Assembly: GCF_001700965.1 (NCBI RefSeq)
Contig: NZ_CP016756.1
Span: 744,001 to 808,000 of the forward strand
Direction: 5' to 3'
DNA: 64,000 nucleotides
Source of the DNA: Stenotrophomonas nitritireducens
GTDB lineage: Bacteria > Pseudomonadota > Gammaproteobacteria > Xanthomonadales > Xanthomonadaceae
Shown here: positions 9,681 through 19,627 of the stretch, piece by piece
How the letters are laid out: each line of letters begins with the position of its first letter
How positions within the stretch are numbered: position 1 is the first letter of the stretch
The notes under the pieces: model-generated
The model's input: only the letters and a program-made list of their open reading frames with translations
Told to the model about the DNA's origin: nothing
Database searches by the model: none
Program-made: the position numbers and the translations under genes

Positions 9681-9751
9681 ACTTTTTCCCGTTGTCGTCG
9701 TCTTACGCCGGCACCCACGCATTATCGAAATCGACTCCAACCGGACGTGAT

Positions 9752-12217
9752 ATGACGCGACTTCCCAATCGCCGCTTGCTGGCCCTCGCACTTGCTGCTG
9801 GTCTGGCCCTGCCTGTGCTTGCACAGGCGGCCGAGCCCTTTACCGCCAGCGACATCCGCGTGGACGGCCTGCAGCGCATTTCCTCCGGCACCGTATTCAC
9901 CTACCTGCCGGTGGAACGCGGCGACGTGGTTGACGACGCCAAGGTCGGCGACACCATCCGTGCGCTGTACAAGACCGGCTTCTTCGAAGACGTGCAGCTG
10001 GACCGCCAGGGCGACATCCTCGTCGTCACCGTCAAGGAACGCCCGGCGATCAACAAGTTGACCGTCACCGGCAACAAGGACATCAAGAGCGAGCAGCTGC
10101 TCAAGGGCCTGAGCGACATCGGCCTGAGCGAAGGCGGCACCTTTGACCGCCTGAGCCTGGACCGGGTGACCCAGGAGCTGCGCCGCCAGTACAACGACCG
10201 CGGCAAATACAACGTGGAAATCACCCCGACGGTGAGCCCGCTGGACCGCAACCGCGTCGACGTTGCCATCGCCGTCAAGGAAGGCAAGGCGGCCAAGATC
10301 CGCCACGTCAACCTGATCGGCACCGAGAAGTTCCCGGCCAAGGACATCCTGGACCTGTGGGAATCCAAGGAGCACAACTGGGCCTCGTGGTACCGCCGCG
10401 ACGACCAGTACTCCAAGGAAAAGCTGTCCGGCGACCTGGAAAAGCTCAACTCCTGGTACCTGGACCGCGGCTATGTCGATTTCAGCATCGACTCCACCCA
10501 GGTCTCGATCAGCCCGGACAAGCGTGACATGTTCGTCACCGCCGGCGTGACCGAGGGCGAGCAATACAAGATTTCCGACATCAAGGTCACCGGCGACACC
10601 GTGCTGCCGCAGGAAGACGTCGAGAAGATGGTCATCCAGAAGGCCGGCGATACGTTCTCGCGCGCGTTGCTGGAATTCAGCGCCGACGGCATCACCAACA
10701 GCCTGTCCAACGTTGGCTATGCCTTCGCCAAGGTCAACCCGATCCCGACCAGCAACCGCGCCGACCGTACCGTGGCGGTGAACATGCAGGTCGTGCCGGG
10801 CCCGCGCGTATCCGTGCGCCGCATCGTGTTCAAGGGCAACTCGCGCACCAGCGACGAGGTCTTGCGCCGTGAAATGCGCCAGTTCGAGAACAGCTGGTAC
10901 TCGCAGGCTGCGATTGACCGCTCCAAGATCCGTCTGCAGCGCCTGGGCTACTTCGAGTCGGTCGACGTCGAAACCCAGCCGGTCACTGGCAGCAACGACC
11001 AGGTCGACGTGGTCTACAACGTCAAGGAAACCACCTCGGGCAGCTTCGTGTTCGGCCTGGGCTATTCGCAGTCCTACGGCATGACCACCTCGGTGCAGCT
11101 GTCGCAGAACAACTTCCTCGGCGGCGGCAACCGCGTGTCGGTGGAAGCATCGCGCAGCAGCTACCTGCAGCGCTATGGCTTCAGCTACACCAACCCCTAC
11201 TTCACCGACGACGGCGTTTCGCTGGGCTACAACCTGTCCTGGCGCGAGCTAGATTACTCGGACTTCAACACCGCCCAGTACAACAGCACCAACGGTTCGG
11301 CGCAGGTCGTGTTCGGCATTCCGATTACCGAAAACGACGCGTTCTCGCTGATGTTCGGCATCGACAGCAACCAGATCACCACGTATCAGGGCTATACGCC
11401 GAAGGCGATCATCGATTACATCGACGCGGTCGGCACGCGCACCTTCCACTCTTGGCGTTCGGAGCTGGGCTGGGCACGCGATACCCGCAACGACTACTTC
11501 ATGCCGACCCGCGGCACCTACCAGCGCCTCGGCCTGGAAACCACCCTGCCGGGTTCGACGGTGGAGTACTACAAGCTCAGCTACCAGTTCTCCAAGTACT
11601 GGCCGATCATCCCGTCGCTGGTCATCAATACGCGCCTGGAACTGGGTTACGGCGATTCGTACGGCAGCGACAAGGTCCGTGACATCTGCTGGAACGACAT
11701 CCCGGGCACCCCGGGCACGCCTGCCAACGGCACTACCCCGGCCGTACCGGGCACGGCTCCCACCACCCAGGTGGTGGATTGCGGCACCAACCCGACCGCC
11801 AACCATCGTCAGGTCCGCGCGACCGGCCTGCCGTTCTTCGAGAACTTCTACGCCGGCGGCACCAATTCGGTGCGCGGCTTTGAAGACAACACCCTGGGCC
11901 CGCGCTCGGAAATCATCGGCGGCTATTACAACGGCCAGCCGCTGGGTGGTTCGGTGAAGACGGTCGGCTCGATCGAAGCCTACTTCCCGAAGCTGTTCGA
12001 CAGCCCGTCTGCACGCGTTTCGGCGTTCTTCGACTTCGGTAACGTCTACGACGGCACCAAGAACTTCAAGGCCAACGAACTGCGCGCCTCGGCTGGTGTA
12101 GCCCTGTTGTGGCGTGCCCCGGTCGGCCCGATCTCGATCAGCTATGCCTTCCCGCTGAAGAAGGAAGATGGCGATGAGATCGAGCGCCTGCAGTTCACCT
12201 TTGGTGGTCAGTTCTGA
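9752..12217 (+). CDS. bamA: Outer membrane protein assembly factor BamA
   Basis: BamA is the Omp85-family core of the BAM complex that folds beta-barrel proteins into the outer membrane. The 821-residue product has a signal peptide (RRLLALALAAGLALPVLAQA), five POTRA domains starting at AEPFTASDIRVDGLQRI, and a C-terminal 16-strand barrel. The VRGF motif of the lid strand lies near residue 707 in GGTNSVRGFEDN, and the last residue is Phe, as required for outer-membrane targeting. An in-frame ATG at 9677 would overlap rseP and add 25 residues before the signal peptide, so 9752 is preferred; GGA precedes it. A Pro/Thr/Gly-rich insert (PGTPGTPANGTTPAVPG) in an extracellular loop is lineage-specific. 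It is followed not by skp but by a palindrome-rich gap. Confidence 0.96.
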   Translation: MTRLPNRRLLALALAAGLALPVLAQAAEPFTASDIRVDGLQRISSGTVFTYLPVERGDVVDDAKVGDTIRALYKTGFFEDVQLDRQGDILVVTVKERPAINKLTVTGNKDIKSEQLLKGLSDIGLSEGGTFDRLSLDRVTQELRRQYNDRGKYNVEITPTVSPLDRNRVDVAIAVKEGKAAKIRHVNLIGTEKFPAKDILDLWESKEHNWASWYRRDDQYSKEKLSGDLEKLNSWYLDRGYVDFSIDSTQVSISPDKRDMFVTAGVTEGEQYKISDIKVTGDTVLPQEDVEKMVIQKAGDTFSRALLEFSADGITNSLSNVGYAFAKVNPIPTSNRADRTVAVNMQVVPGPRVSVRRIVFKGNSRTSDEVLRREMRQFENSWYSQAAIDRSKIRLQRLGYFESVDVETQPVTGSNDQVDVVYNVKETTSGSFVFGLGYSQSYGMTTSVQLSQNNFLGGGNRVSVEASRSSYLQRYGFSYTNPYFTDDGVSLGYNLSWRELDYSDFNTAQYNSTNGSAQVVFGIPITENDAFSLMFGIDSNQITTYQGYTPKAIIDYIDAVGTRTFHSWRSELGWARDTRNDYFMPTRGTYQRLGLETTLPGSTVEYYKLSYQFSKYWPIIPSLVINTRLELGYGDSYGSDKVRDICWNDIPGTPGTPANGTTPAVPGTAPTTQVVDCGTNPTANHRQVRATGLPFFENFYAGGTNSVRGFEDNTLGPRSEIIGGYYNGQPLGGSVKTVGSIEAYFPKLFDSPSARVSAFFDFGNVYDGTKNFKANELRASAGVALLWRAPVGPISISYAFPLKKEDGDEIERLQFTFGGQF

Positions 12218-12589
12218 CGAACTGACCCGCTGATCCGGGGCTTAGCCCCGGGTACCGAAGATTGCGCCTTGGCGCAATCTTCGGGCGCGCCCTGGTCTAC
12301 CGGCTTCAACCTGCAAGTCCCCCGCGCCTGTCGGCGCGCCCCCTTTACCAAGGGGGCTCTTCACCAGAATTACTGCATCAACCTGCCCCGGGACGCGATT
12401 CACTCCCGGGGTTTGCTTTTACCGGGCCTGCGTCTGCGCTTCGCGGAACGAGACCTTCCCGTCAAAGCCATCCCGTCCCCTCGGAACACCTGCACTTCGG
12501 GCTCCTCGCCCACCCCGCTGTCCTTGCCTGGCAAGGGTGATAACGTCCGCCCGCATGACCGCCATCGGCGCACACGGTAAACTTGCTGC
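12218..12589. repeat. bamA-lpxD gap with five consecutive hairpins
   Basis: This 372-base stretch has no credible gene. It contains five inverted repeats in a row: CCGGGG/CCCCGG at 12235-12251; a perfect 14-base-arm palindrome with a 2-base loop at 12255-12284; CGCGCC/GGCGCG at 12323-12338; CCCCCTT/AAGGGGG at 12339-12356; and CCCCGGGA/TCCCGGGG at 12386-12411 followed by TTTGCTTTT. The last looks like an intrinsic terminator for bamA. In E. coli the same position holds skp. Short open frames here on the plus strand are proline/arginine-rich and lack family features. Confidence 0.75.
12386..12420 (+). terminator. Probable terminator downstream of bamA
   Basis: Arms CCCCGGGA (12386-12393) and TCCCGGGG (12404-12411) with a 10-base loop are followed by TTTGCTTTT. 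It is the only hairpin of the gap with a T-rich tail and would separate bamA from lpxD. Confidence 0.65.
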
Positions 12590-13612
12590 GTGAATACTCC
12601 TACCTATACCGCTCAGGAACTTGCCGACCGCTTCGGCCTGCAGGTACACGGTGACCCGTCGGTTGCCATCCATGGCGTTGCCACGCTGGCCCATGCCGGC
12701 CCCGGGCAACTGACCTTCCTGGCCAATCCGCGCTACCGGGCACAGCTGGCCGACAGCCACGCCTCCATCGTGCTGCTGCGTGCAGACGATGCCGAGGCTG
12801 CGCCGGGTACCGCGTTGGTCGCCAAGGACCCCTACACCACCTTCGCCAAGATCGGTGCGCTGTTCGAGACGGTGCCGCTGCGCGAACCCGGCATCCACCC
12901 CAGCGCGGCCATCGACGCCAGCGCCACGGTGGCCGCCAGCGCGCATATCGGCCCGCATGTCTGCATCGGCGCGCGCAGCGTGATTGGTGAAGGCTGCATC
13001 ATCGGCGCCGGCAGCATCATCGGTGACGACTGCGTGGTCGAGGCCGGCAGCGAACTGCTGGCCCGCGTCACCCTGGTGGCCCGGGTCAAGCTGGGCAAGC
13101 GGGTGCGCATCCATCCCGGCGCCGTGCTCGGTGCCGAGGGCTTCGGCCTGGCCATGGACAACGGCCACTGGATCAAGGTGGCGCAGCTGGGCGGCGTGCG
13201 CATCGGCGACGATTGCGAGATCGGCGCCAATACCTGCATCGACCGCGGCGCACTGGAAGACACCACGCTGGACGAAGACGTGCGCGTGGACAACCTGGTG
13301 CAGATCGCACACAACGTACAGATCGGCGCGCACAGCGCCATCGCCGGCTCCACCGGCATTGCCGGCAGCGCCAAGATCGGCCGTTACTGCCTGCTCGGCG
13401 GCGCGGTCGGCGTGGTCGGCCACCTGGAAATCTGCGACCACGTCGTGATCACCGGCAAATCGGTGGTCCGCAACTCAATCACCGAACCTGGCGAATATTC
13501 GTCCGGCACCCCATTGACCGACAACCGCACGTGGCGCAAAAACGCCGCGCGCTTCAAGCAGCTCGATGCACTTGCACGTCGCATCCTGGCTGTGAGCAAG
13601 GAGAAGGAATGA
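12590..13612 (+). CDS. lpxD: UDP-3-O-(3-hydroxyacyl)glucosamine N-acyltransferase
   Basis: LpxD adds the second hydroxyacyl chain, from acyl-ACP, in lipid A synthesis. The 340-residue protein has the uridine-binding N-terminal domain (YTAQELADRFGLQVHGDP..., ATLAHAGPGQLTFLANPRY) and a left-handed beta-helix of hexapeptide repeats from about residue 100 to 310. The catalytic His lies in VQIAHNVQIGAHS. The start is GTG at 12590; a TAAACT hexamer at 12578-12583 lies 6 bases before it and no Shine-Dalgarno is visible, so a leaderless transcript is possible but unproven. The stop overlaps the fabZ ATG. Confidence 0.95.
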   Translation: MNTPTYTAQELADRFGLQVHGDPSVAIHGVATLAHAGPGQLTFLANPRYRAQLADSHASIVLLRADDAEAAPGTALVAKDPYTTFAKIGALFETVPLREPGIHPSAAIDASATVAASAHIGPHVCIGARSVIGEGCIIGAGSIIGDDCVVEAGSELLARVTLVARVKLGKRVRIHPGAVLGAEGFGLAMDNGHWIKVAQLGGVRIGDDCEIGANTCIDRGALEDTTLDEDVRVDNLVQIAHNVQIGAHSAIAGSTGIAGSAKIGRYCLLGGAVGVVGHLEICDHVVITGKSVVRNSITEPGEYSSGTPLTDNRTWRKNAARFKQLDALARRILAVSKEKE

Positions 13613-14067
13613 ACGCACCACTGCAGATGCCCGTCGACGTCAACACCATCCAGACGTTGATCCCGCACCGTTATCCTTTCCTGCTGGTCGACAAGGTCGT
13701 CGAGCTTGATGTGGAAGCCAAGCGCATCGTCGCGCACAAGAACGTCACCATCAACGAGCCTTATTTCCAGGGCCATTTCCCCGGCCAGCCGATCATGCCG
13801 GGCGTGCTGATCATCGAAGCCCTGGCCCAGGCCGGTGGCGTGCTGACCCAGCTCAGCCTGGGCCGCGATGCGCAGTCCAAGCTGTTCTACCTGGTCAAGG
13901 TGGACAACGTGCGCTTCATGAAGCAGGTCGTGCCCGGTGACGTGCTGGAACTGCACGTGCAGGTCAAGCGCATGATCCGCAACATGGCGGTCTACTACGG
14001 CGAGGCCAAGGTGGACGGCGAAATCGTTGCACATGCCGAAGTGCTGTGCGCCGGCACCCGCGAATAA
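13609..14067 (+). CDS. fabZ: 3-hydroxyacyl-ACP dehydratase FabZ
   Basis: FabZ dehydrates 3-hydroxyacyl-ACP in fatty acid elongation and competes with LpxA/LpxD for the same hydroxyacyl pool. The 152-residue hotdog-fold protein has the catalytic His56 in [13 protein letters not shown] and Glu70 in [10 protein letters not shown], with the normal 13-residue spacing. The ATG at 13609 overlaps the lpxD stop by 4 bases (ATGA) and is preceded by AAGGAGAAGG. Longer open frame upstream in this phase lies inside lpxD and is not coding. Confidence 0.97.
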   Translation: MNAPLQMPVDVNTIQTLIPHRYPFLLVDKVVELDVEAKRIVAHKNVTINEPYFQGHFPGQPIMPGVLIIEALAQAGGVLTQLSLGRDAQSKLFYLVKVDNVRFMKQVVPGDVLELHVQVKRMIRNMAVYYGEAKVDGEIVAHAEVLCAGTRE

Positions 14068-14084
14068 CCAGGCTGGAGCAACCG

Positions 14085-14876
14085 ATGAGCGACAGCGCCC
14101 CTCTGATTCACCCGACAGCAGTCATCGATCCTTCGGCCAAACTGGGCCAAGGCGTGCGCGTGGGTGCATTCACCCTGATCGGCGCCGATGTTGAAATCGG
14201 CGACGGTACCGAAGTGGGCCCGCATTGCAGCATCCATGGTCCGACCCGGATCGGCCGCGACAACCGTTTCATCGGCCATGTCGCTGTCGGTGGCGAGCCG
14301 CAGGACAAGAAGTTCGCCGGTGAGCGCACCGAGCTGGTGATCGGCGACCGCAATGTATTCCGCGAGTTTGTCACCCTCAGCCGCGGTACCGCTGGCGGCG
14401 GTGGTGTCACCAGCATCGGCAACGACAACTGGATGCTGGCCTACGTGCATGTCGCCCATGACTGCCATGTGGCCGATCACTGCGTGTTCTCCAACAACAC
14501 CACGCTGGCCGGGCATGTGTCGGTCGGCAACTGGGTGATCATCAGCGGCTTCGCCGGTGCGCACCAGTTCTGCCGCATTGGCGACCATGCCTTCCTCGGC
14601 ATGGGTGCACTGGTCACCGGCGACATCCCACCCTTCACCATGGTCGGCATCGACGGCCACGGCCGTCCGCGCGGCATCAACAGCGAAGGCCTGAAGCGTC
14701 GCGGTTTCGATGCCGAACGGATCAGCGCGATCAAGCGCGCCTACCGCACCATCTACGTGGCCGGCGTGCCGCTGGCCGAAGCCAAGCTGGCACTTGCCGA
14801 ACAGGCGCAGAGCAGCGATGACGTCAAGCAGATGCTGGACTTCATCGAGCACGGCGAGCGCCCGCTGCAGCGATGA
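14085..14876 (+). CDS. lpxA: UDP-N-acetylglucosamine acyltransferase
   Basis: LpxA transfers the first 3-hydroxyacyl chain from ACP to UDP-GlcNAc, opening lipid A synthesis. The 263-residue product is a left-handed beta-helix of hexapeptide repeats starting at [15 protein letters not shown], with the catalytic His in [13 protein letters not shown] and a C-terminal helical domain ([18 protein letters not shown]). GGAG lies 9 bases before the ATG at 14085, and this start gives the family length. An in-frame start at 14046 would overlap fabZ. Its stop overlaps the lpxB start (ATGA). Confidence 0.97.
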   Translation: MSDSAPLIHPTAVIDPSAKLGQGVRVGAFTLIGADVEIGDGTEVGPHCSIHGPTRIGRDNRFIGHVAVGGEPQDKKFAGERTELVIGDRNVFREFVTLSRGTAGGGGVTSIGNDNWMLAYVHVAHDCHVADHCVFSNNTTLAGHVSVGNWVIISGFAGAHQFCRIGDHAFLGMGALVTGDIPPFTMVGIDGHGRPRGINSEGLKRRGFDAERISAIKRAYRTIYVAGVPLAEAKLALAEQAQSSDDVKQMLDFIEHGERPLQR

Positions 14877-16093
14877 CAACGGCCGCAACCCGCAATGCGG
14901 ACGGCGCGCGTGGCCGCAGGCCACGCATCGCACTGGTGGCGGGTGAAGCCTCCGGCGACCTGCTTGGCGCGGGCCTGATCAAGGCCTTGCGTGCACGCTA
15001 CCCCGATGCCGAATTTGCCGGCATCGGCGGCGATGCGATGCGCAACGCCGGCTGCGAAACCTGGTTCGATGCCAGCGAACTGGCGCTGATGGGTTTGGCC
15101 GAGATCCTGCGCCACCTGCCGCGTCTGTTGAAACTGCGCAAGGCCTTCCGCCAGCGCGTGCTCGACTGGCAACCGGATGTATTCATCGGCATCGACGCAC
15201 CGGATTTCAATCTGGGCGTGGAGAAGTGGCTCAAGCAACGCGGCCTGCGCACCGTGCATTACGTCAGCCCGTCGGTCTGGGCCTGGCGCGAGAAGCGTGC
15301 GGAGAAGATCGGCGCCAGCGCCGACATGGTGCTGTGCCTGTTCCCGATGGAACCACCGATCTATGCCCGTCACGGCATTGATGCACGCTTCGTCGGTCAC
15401 CCGATGGCCGACGAGATCCCCTTGCACAGCGACCGCGAGCAGGCGCGTCAGGCCTTGGGCATTCCCGAACAGGCCAAGCTGCTTGCGGTGCTGCCCGGCA
15501 GCCGGCTTGGCGAAGTAAGCCGGCTCGGCCCGCCGTTCTTCGCCGCGGCCTGGCAATTGTGCGAGCACGACCGCAACCTGCACATCGTCGTACCGGCGGC
15601 CAATGCCAAGTGCAAGGCGATGATCACCGAGCAGATCCGCGCTGCAGCCCTGCCCAGCGCGCGCGTCCACCTGCTCGATGGCAAGGCACGCGAAGCGATG
15701 ACCGCCGCCGATGTGGTGATGCTGGCCTCCGGCACCGCCACCCTGGAAACCATGCTGGTCAAACGCCCCATGGTGGTGGGTTACCGGGTGGCCGAACTCA
15801 CCTACCGTATCGTCAAGGCGCTGGGCCTGATCAAGGTCAACCGCTACGCCCTGCCCAATGTACTGGCCGGCAAGGATTTGGCGCCGGAGCTGATCCAGCA
15901 CGACTGCACCCCGGACAAACTTGCCGCAGCAGTGAGCCACTGGTTCGAACATCCCGAGCTTGTCAGCGGCCTGCAGGCGGACTATCGCCAACTGCACCAG
16001 CAGCTGCGCCAGGATGCTTCGGCACGTGCTGCCGTTGCCATCGCCAGCCTGTTGCAGCCTGCGAACCGGCCCGCCAAGGAACCTGCACCGTGA
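14873..16093 (+). CDS. lpxB: Lipid-A-disaccharide synthase
   Basis: LpxB joins 2,3-diacylglucosamine 1-phosphate to UDP-diacylglucosamine, forming the beta-1,6-linked lipid A disaccharide at the inner membrane. The 406-residue GT19 protein has the N-terminal [17 protein letters not shown] block, the IGIDAPDFN segment, [14 protein letters not shown], and the C-terminal nucleotide-binding region with [12 protein letters not shown]. The first 17 residues before [10 protein letters not shown] are variable, but the ATG overlaps the lpxA stop and there is no better start. The stop overlaps the GTG of rnhB. Confidence 0.96.
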   Translation: MTTAATRNADGARGRRPRIALVAGEASGDLLGAGLIKALRARYPDAEFAGIGGDAMRNAGCETWFDASELALMGLAEILRHLPRLLKLRKAFRQRVLDWQPDVFIGIDAPDFNLGVEKWLKQRGLRTVHYVSPSVWAWREKRAEKIGASADMVLCLFPMEPPIYARHGIDARFVGHPMADEIPLHSDREQARQALGIPEQAKLLAVLPGSRLGEVSRLGPPFFAAAWQLCEHDRNLHIVVPAANAKCKAMITEQIRAAALPSARVHLLDGKAREAMTAADVVMLASGTATLETMLVKRPMVVGYRVAELTYRIVKALGLIKVNRYALPNVLAGKDLAPELIQHDCTPDKLAAAVSHWFEHPELVSGLQADYRQLHQQLRQDASARAAVAIASLLQPANRPAKEPAP

Positions 16094-16749
16094 AGCGCAC
16101 GCGCCCGACGCCGGGTGAGCCGCTGACCGAGCAAGCCTCACTGTTTTCCACTGCAGCAGTCGCCGAACCCGAATTGCGCCTGCATGCCGGCGTCGATGAA
16201 GCCGGTCGCGGACCGCTGGCCGGCCCCGTCGCCGTAGCGGCGGTGGTATTCGATCCGCAGCGGCCGCGCCTCAATGGCCTGGATGACTCCAAGGCGCTGA
16301 CCGCACTGCGCCGCGAGCAGCTCTACGACCGCATCATCGAGCGCGCCCTGGCCTACAAGATCATCATGGTCGACGTGGCCGAGATCGACAGCCTCAACAT
16401 CTTCCAAGCCACCATGCAGGGTATGCGCCTGGCGGTGGAAGGCGTGGCGCACGTGGCGCGGTTCGCCCGCATCGACGGCAACAAGATTCCCAAGGGCCTG
16501 CCCTGCCCGGCCGAGGCGCTGGTCGGCGGCGACGCCCTGGACCGCAGCATCATGGCCGCCTCCATCCTGGCCAAGGTCAGCCGCGACCGTTACATGCTGG
16601 AACTGCACCAGCAGCATCCCGCCTACGGCTTCGACCAGCACAAGGGCTATGGCACGCCCCTGCATATGGCGGCACTGCGGGCACATGGCCCGTGCCCGCA
16701 GCACCGCCGCAGTTTCGCCCCGGTGCGAGCCTGCTTCGAGGCCTCCTGA
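16090..16749 (+). CDS. rnhB: Ribonuclease HII
   Basis: RNase HII nicks DNA at ribonucleotides and degrades RNA-DNA hybrids. The GTG at 16090 overlaps the lpxB stop (GTGA) and gives 219 residues. The catalytic Asp36-Glu37 pair lies in [12 protein letters not shown], another acidic residue lies in [18 protein letters not shown], and the C-terminal [26 protein letters not shown] block is typical. About 30 residues precede the core, which is longer than in E. coli but common in xanthomonads. It ends the lpx operon; dnaE, usually next, is displaced by an accessory set. Confidence 0.95.
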   Translation: MKRTRPTPGEPLTEQASLFSTAAVAEPELRLHAGVDEAGRGPLAGPVAVAAVVFDPQRPRLNGLDDSKALTALRREQLYDRIIERALAYKIIMVDVAEIDSLNIFQATMQGMRLAVEGVAHVARFARIDGNKIPKGLPCPAEALVGGDALDRSIMAASILAKVSRDRYMLELHQQHPAYGFDQHKGYGTPLHMAALRAHGPCPQHRRSFAPVRACFEAS

Positions 16750-16764
16750 GCCAGCCACTGCCGC

Positions 16765-17220
16765 TCAACGCGGCATGATCTTGATACCCGGATCCAGATG
16801 CCGTGAGCCGATCCGCACGTCGTAATCGATGCGACTCTCGCGGCTCACCTCCTTGGCGATGATCTGCACTTCCTGGCGCCTTCCCAAGCGTTGGGACCGG
16901 AAATCCTTCGGCGGTCCATCCGCTGCTCCGCGCTGATGTGCAGGATCGACCGGAGACTCGGCGAACGCCAGTTCGAACGGATCCAGCACGTCCTGCGCGG
17001 TACGCCACAGCACCACGGTTCCGCTGCGCACCACGCACAGCTCGGGTCGGATGACCGGGCCGTTGGCGCCGGCTGCCACATCGACGTAAACCACTTTGAC
17101 AATCCGCACCGGCACGCTGTCTGTGCACTGCACAGGTTCGCCCGGTGATGTTGTCGGCAGCGTGCAGCAAGCCGCGACACCCACGGAAAGAACAACACCG
17201 ACCCACAGTCTGTAGTTCAT
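16765..17220 (-). CDS. Small predicted lipoprotein of unknown function
   Basis: The start at 17220 gives 151 residues and is preceded by GAGGAG. The N-terminus MNYRLWVGVVLSVGVAAC is a lipoprotein signal with lipobox Cys18, so the protein is probably membrane-anchored and faces the periplasm. The mature part has alternating beta strands (VRIVKVVYVDV, VRSGTVVLWRT) and ends IDYDVRIGSRHLDPGIKIMP. This pattern resembles cupredoxin-like sandwich proteins, but I see no copper ligands. It follows the CadC-like regulator gene by 49 bases on the same strand and may be its cotranscribed partner or target. Function unknown. Confidence 0.7.
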   Translation of the reverse strand: MNYRLWVGVVLSVGVAACCTLPTTSPGEPVQCTDSVPVRIVKVVYVDVAAGANGPVIRPELCVVRSGTVVLWRTAQDVLDPFELAFAESPVDPAHQRGAADGPPKDFRSQRLGRRQEVQIIAKEVSRESRIDYDVRIGSRHLDPGIKIMPR

Positions 17221-17269
17221 GACGACAACTCCTCGATGAGGTCCGCCGCCCCGGACAGGAAAACCCCGC

Positions 17270-19483
17270 TCACTCCCGCCGCCCCCCATTGCCCACCATG
17301 GCAAAGCGCTGCAACGACAGCAGTGCATCGATGCGCTGCTGCGGAATACCCTGTTTCAATGCGGTTTGAACGCAGCCCTGCGCACCCGGCCGGTCGCCGA
17401 GCAGGGTCAGTGTCTGCGCGCACCACAGTGCGACCTCGGCCGCCTGCGTGCCCAGCGCGCGTGCAGCCTGCAGATCAGCAAGCGCGCGGCCACGCTCGCC
17501 CAGGTTGGCGCGGTACCAGGACAGCAACGCCAACGCATAGGCATCGTCGCGGCGTACATCCACATACTGCTGCGCCAGATGGGCTGCGCGCAGATACGGC
17601 GCCTGCGCCTGCGCGGCGGTAGCCGGCGCTGCGGCCAGCGCGTCGGCCAGGTTGCCCCAGTGCAGATAGTCTTCCGGTTCCAGCACCGTTGCCTGCTGGA
17701 ACAGTTCGGCAGCGAGCGCATATTCGCCCTGATCGAATTTCATCGAGCCCAGGTTGGTCAACGCACCGGCATTGGGTTCGATCGACAGCGACATGTTGAA
17801 CGCGTGCCCTGCCTGCGCGGTGTCGCCCTGCGCAAGATACAACCCGCCCAGGCTTCCCCATAGCCGGCTGTCTTCGGGCTGCAGCACGGTGGCGGTGACA
17901 AAGGCCTCGATCGCCTTGGGCACATCACCGCGCAGCCAATGGTGGTAGCCGAGCAGGCGATAGATCTGCGCATCGCTGGGCCGCGCCGCGATCGCGTGCT
18001 GGAACGCCTGCAGCGCCTTCGCCTCCTGGCCGAGCGCGGCATAGGTGCGGGCCTGCCCGACCAAGCCATCGGCACGCAGTGCCGGATCATCGATGACCTG
18101 CTGGTAAAGCTGCAGCGCTTGTTCGTTCTGGCCACTGACCCGGGCGATTTCCGCCATTGCCAGGCTCACCTCGCGCAGGCCCGGGTCCATTGCCTGCGCG
18201 CGTGCGCAGGCCTGGCGTGCGCGGGTAAATGCCTCCGCATCGCTGACCCCTTCCAGCCGCGCGATCTGCGCGCGGCAGATGCCCGCCTGCGCCCGCGCGA
18301 AGTGGGGATCAAGCGCCAGCGCCTGGCCGAAAGCCGCCATTGCCCGCGCATTGCCGGCCTCGCCAACCGGGCGTTGCAACAACGCCAGGCCACGCAGATA
18401 GGCATCGTAGGCGTTGACGTCGTTGGTCGGCGTAAGCCGCTGCGCGATCCCGGCTGTTTTCCCCGGCAGATGACCCAGCAAGGCGTGCACCACCTTGTTG
18501 GCTATCTCGCCCTGCAGCGCGAACACATCGTTGATCTCGCGATCATAGGTTTCCGCCCACAGGGTGAAACCGGTGCTGGTATCGGACAACCGTGCACTGA
18601 TCCTCACCCGCCCACCCTCGCGTCGCACGCTCGCATCCAGCAAGGTCGCCACTCCCAGTCGCTGCCCGATGCGGCGCACGTCTTCCCCGTCAGCATCACT
18701 GCTGGCCGCGGTGGTGAGCTGTCGCGCCGCCACCTTCAGGCCCGGCACGTTGGTCAGCGCATCGTGCATCTCCACCGCCAGCCCATCGGCGAAATAGCGG
18801 TCAGCCGCATTGTCGCTGAGGCTGCTGAATGGCATCACCGCGATCGACGCATTTGCCACAACCGGGCTGCGGCTCCACCACCAGACAGCCACGGCCAACA
18901 GCAGCAACAGCACTCCGGCGCCGATCAGCAGCGCCCGCGACCGCAGCCACGCCGGCAGCGGCAGCGTGAGCGCCGCCCGCCACCGGTCTGAAAACCAAAC
19001 GCGGGGCGGCGGTTCGGCCGGGCCGGAAGGCGCCATGGCCTCGTCTTCGAGATCATTTGCGGCAACGAATGGCTCCACCGCGTCTGAACCGGCAAGCGGC
19101 GGCGCAGGCAGGGGCTCGGTGACAGCCGGCTCATCCGGCAGCAGCGTGCCGATGAAGCGGTAACCCAGCCCATGCTGGGTCTGGATGTAGCGCGGCGCAT
19201 GTGCGGGGTCTTCCAGCGCCGAACGCAGCTGCGCGATGGCCCGCGTCAGGACCCCGGGGGTTACATGCCGGTGGCCCCACACCGCATCCAGCAGCTGGTC
19301 GCGCACCAGCAATTCATCTGCATGACGCAGCAGCAGCAACAGCACCGCGAACGCCTTAGGCTCCACCGACAGGAACCTGCCGTCACGGCTGAGCGTATGC
19401 GCCACCGTGTCCACCACGATGCCGTCAAAACGATAGCGGTGGCGCAACTGACCTGTGTCTCCCGGGTCTTCGACCGCACCCAT
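17270..19483 (-). CDS. CadC-like membrane transcriptional regulator with TolB-like and TPR domains
   Basis: The ATG at 19483 has GAGGG eight bases upstream and gives 737 residues; a TTG two codons earlier is less likely. Residues 15-112 form an OmpR-type winged helix (YRFDGIVVDTVAHTLSRDG..., GVLTRAIAQLRSALED, RYIQTQHGLGYRFIG). A Pro-rich linker leads to one transmembrane helix near 183-203 (LLLLLAVAVWWW). The periplasmic part has a TolB-N/FlgO-like domain (SIAVMPFSSLSDNAADRYFADGL) and then about ten TPR-like helices to the end. The architecture implies a DNA-binding protein that senses an envelope signal without phosphorylation. Targets may be the adjacent lipoprotein or the divergent gene at 19628. 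Confidence 0.88.
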   Translation of the reverse strand: MGAVEDPGDTGQLRHRYRFDGIVVDTVAHTLSRDGRFLSVEPKAFAVLLLLLRHADELLVRDQLLDAVWGHRHVTPGVLTRAIAQLRSALEDPAHAPRYIQTQHGLGYRFIGTLLPDEPAVTEPLPAPPLAGSDAVEPFVAANDLEDEAMAPSGPAEPPPRVWFSDRWRAALTLPLPAWLRSRALLIGAGVLLLLLAVAVWWWSRSPVVANASIAVMPFSSLSDNAADRYFADGLAVEMHDALTNVPGLKVAARQLTTAASSDADGEDVRRIGQRLGVATLLDASVRREGGRVRISARLSDTSTGFTLWAETYDREINDVFALQGEIANKVVHALLGHLPGKTAGIAQRLTPTNDVNAYDAYLRGLALLQRPVGEAGNARAMAAFGQALALDPHFARAQAGICRAQIARLEGVSDAEAFTRARQACARAQAMDPGLREVSLAMAEIARVSGQNEQALQLYQQVIDDPALRADGLVGQARTYAALGQEAKALQAFQHAIAARPSDAQIYRLLGYHHWLRGDVPKAIEAFVTATVLQPEDSRLWGSLGGLYLAQGDTAQAGHAFNMSLSIEPNAGALTNLGSMKFDQGEYALAAELFQQATVLEPEDYLHWGNLADALAAAPATAAQAQAPYLRAAHLAQQYVDVRRDDAYALALLSWYRANLGERGRALADLQAARALGTQAAEVALWCAQTLTLLGDRPGAQGCVQTALKQGIPQQRIDALLSLQRFAMVGNGGRRE

Positions 19484-19627
19484 CGGCAAGCCCTCATGAA
19501 TTCCTCAGAAACCAGCGCAATGACTGTCTGAAGGCTCCGCCCGCCATCATGACCCATGCTACGCCCAAGCCGATGCTGGCGCTGCGCCCTGCCTTCACGG
19601 GCGCACCTTCCCCACAGGAGCCGCATC

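Noticed and set aside
12262..12580. Plus-strand open frames of 92 and 103 residues in the bamA-lpxD gap
   Set aside because: They run through five hairpins, are Pro/Arg-rich, and have no ribosome-binding site or family pattern.
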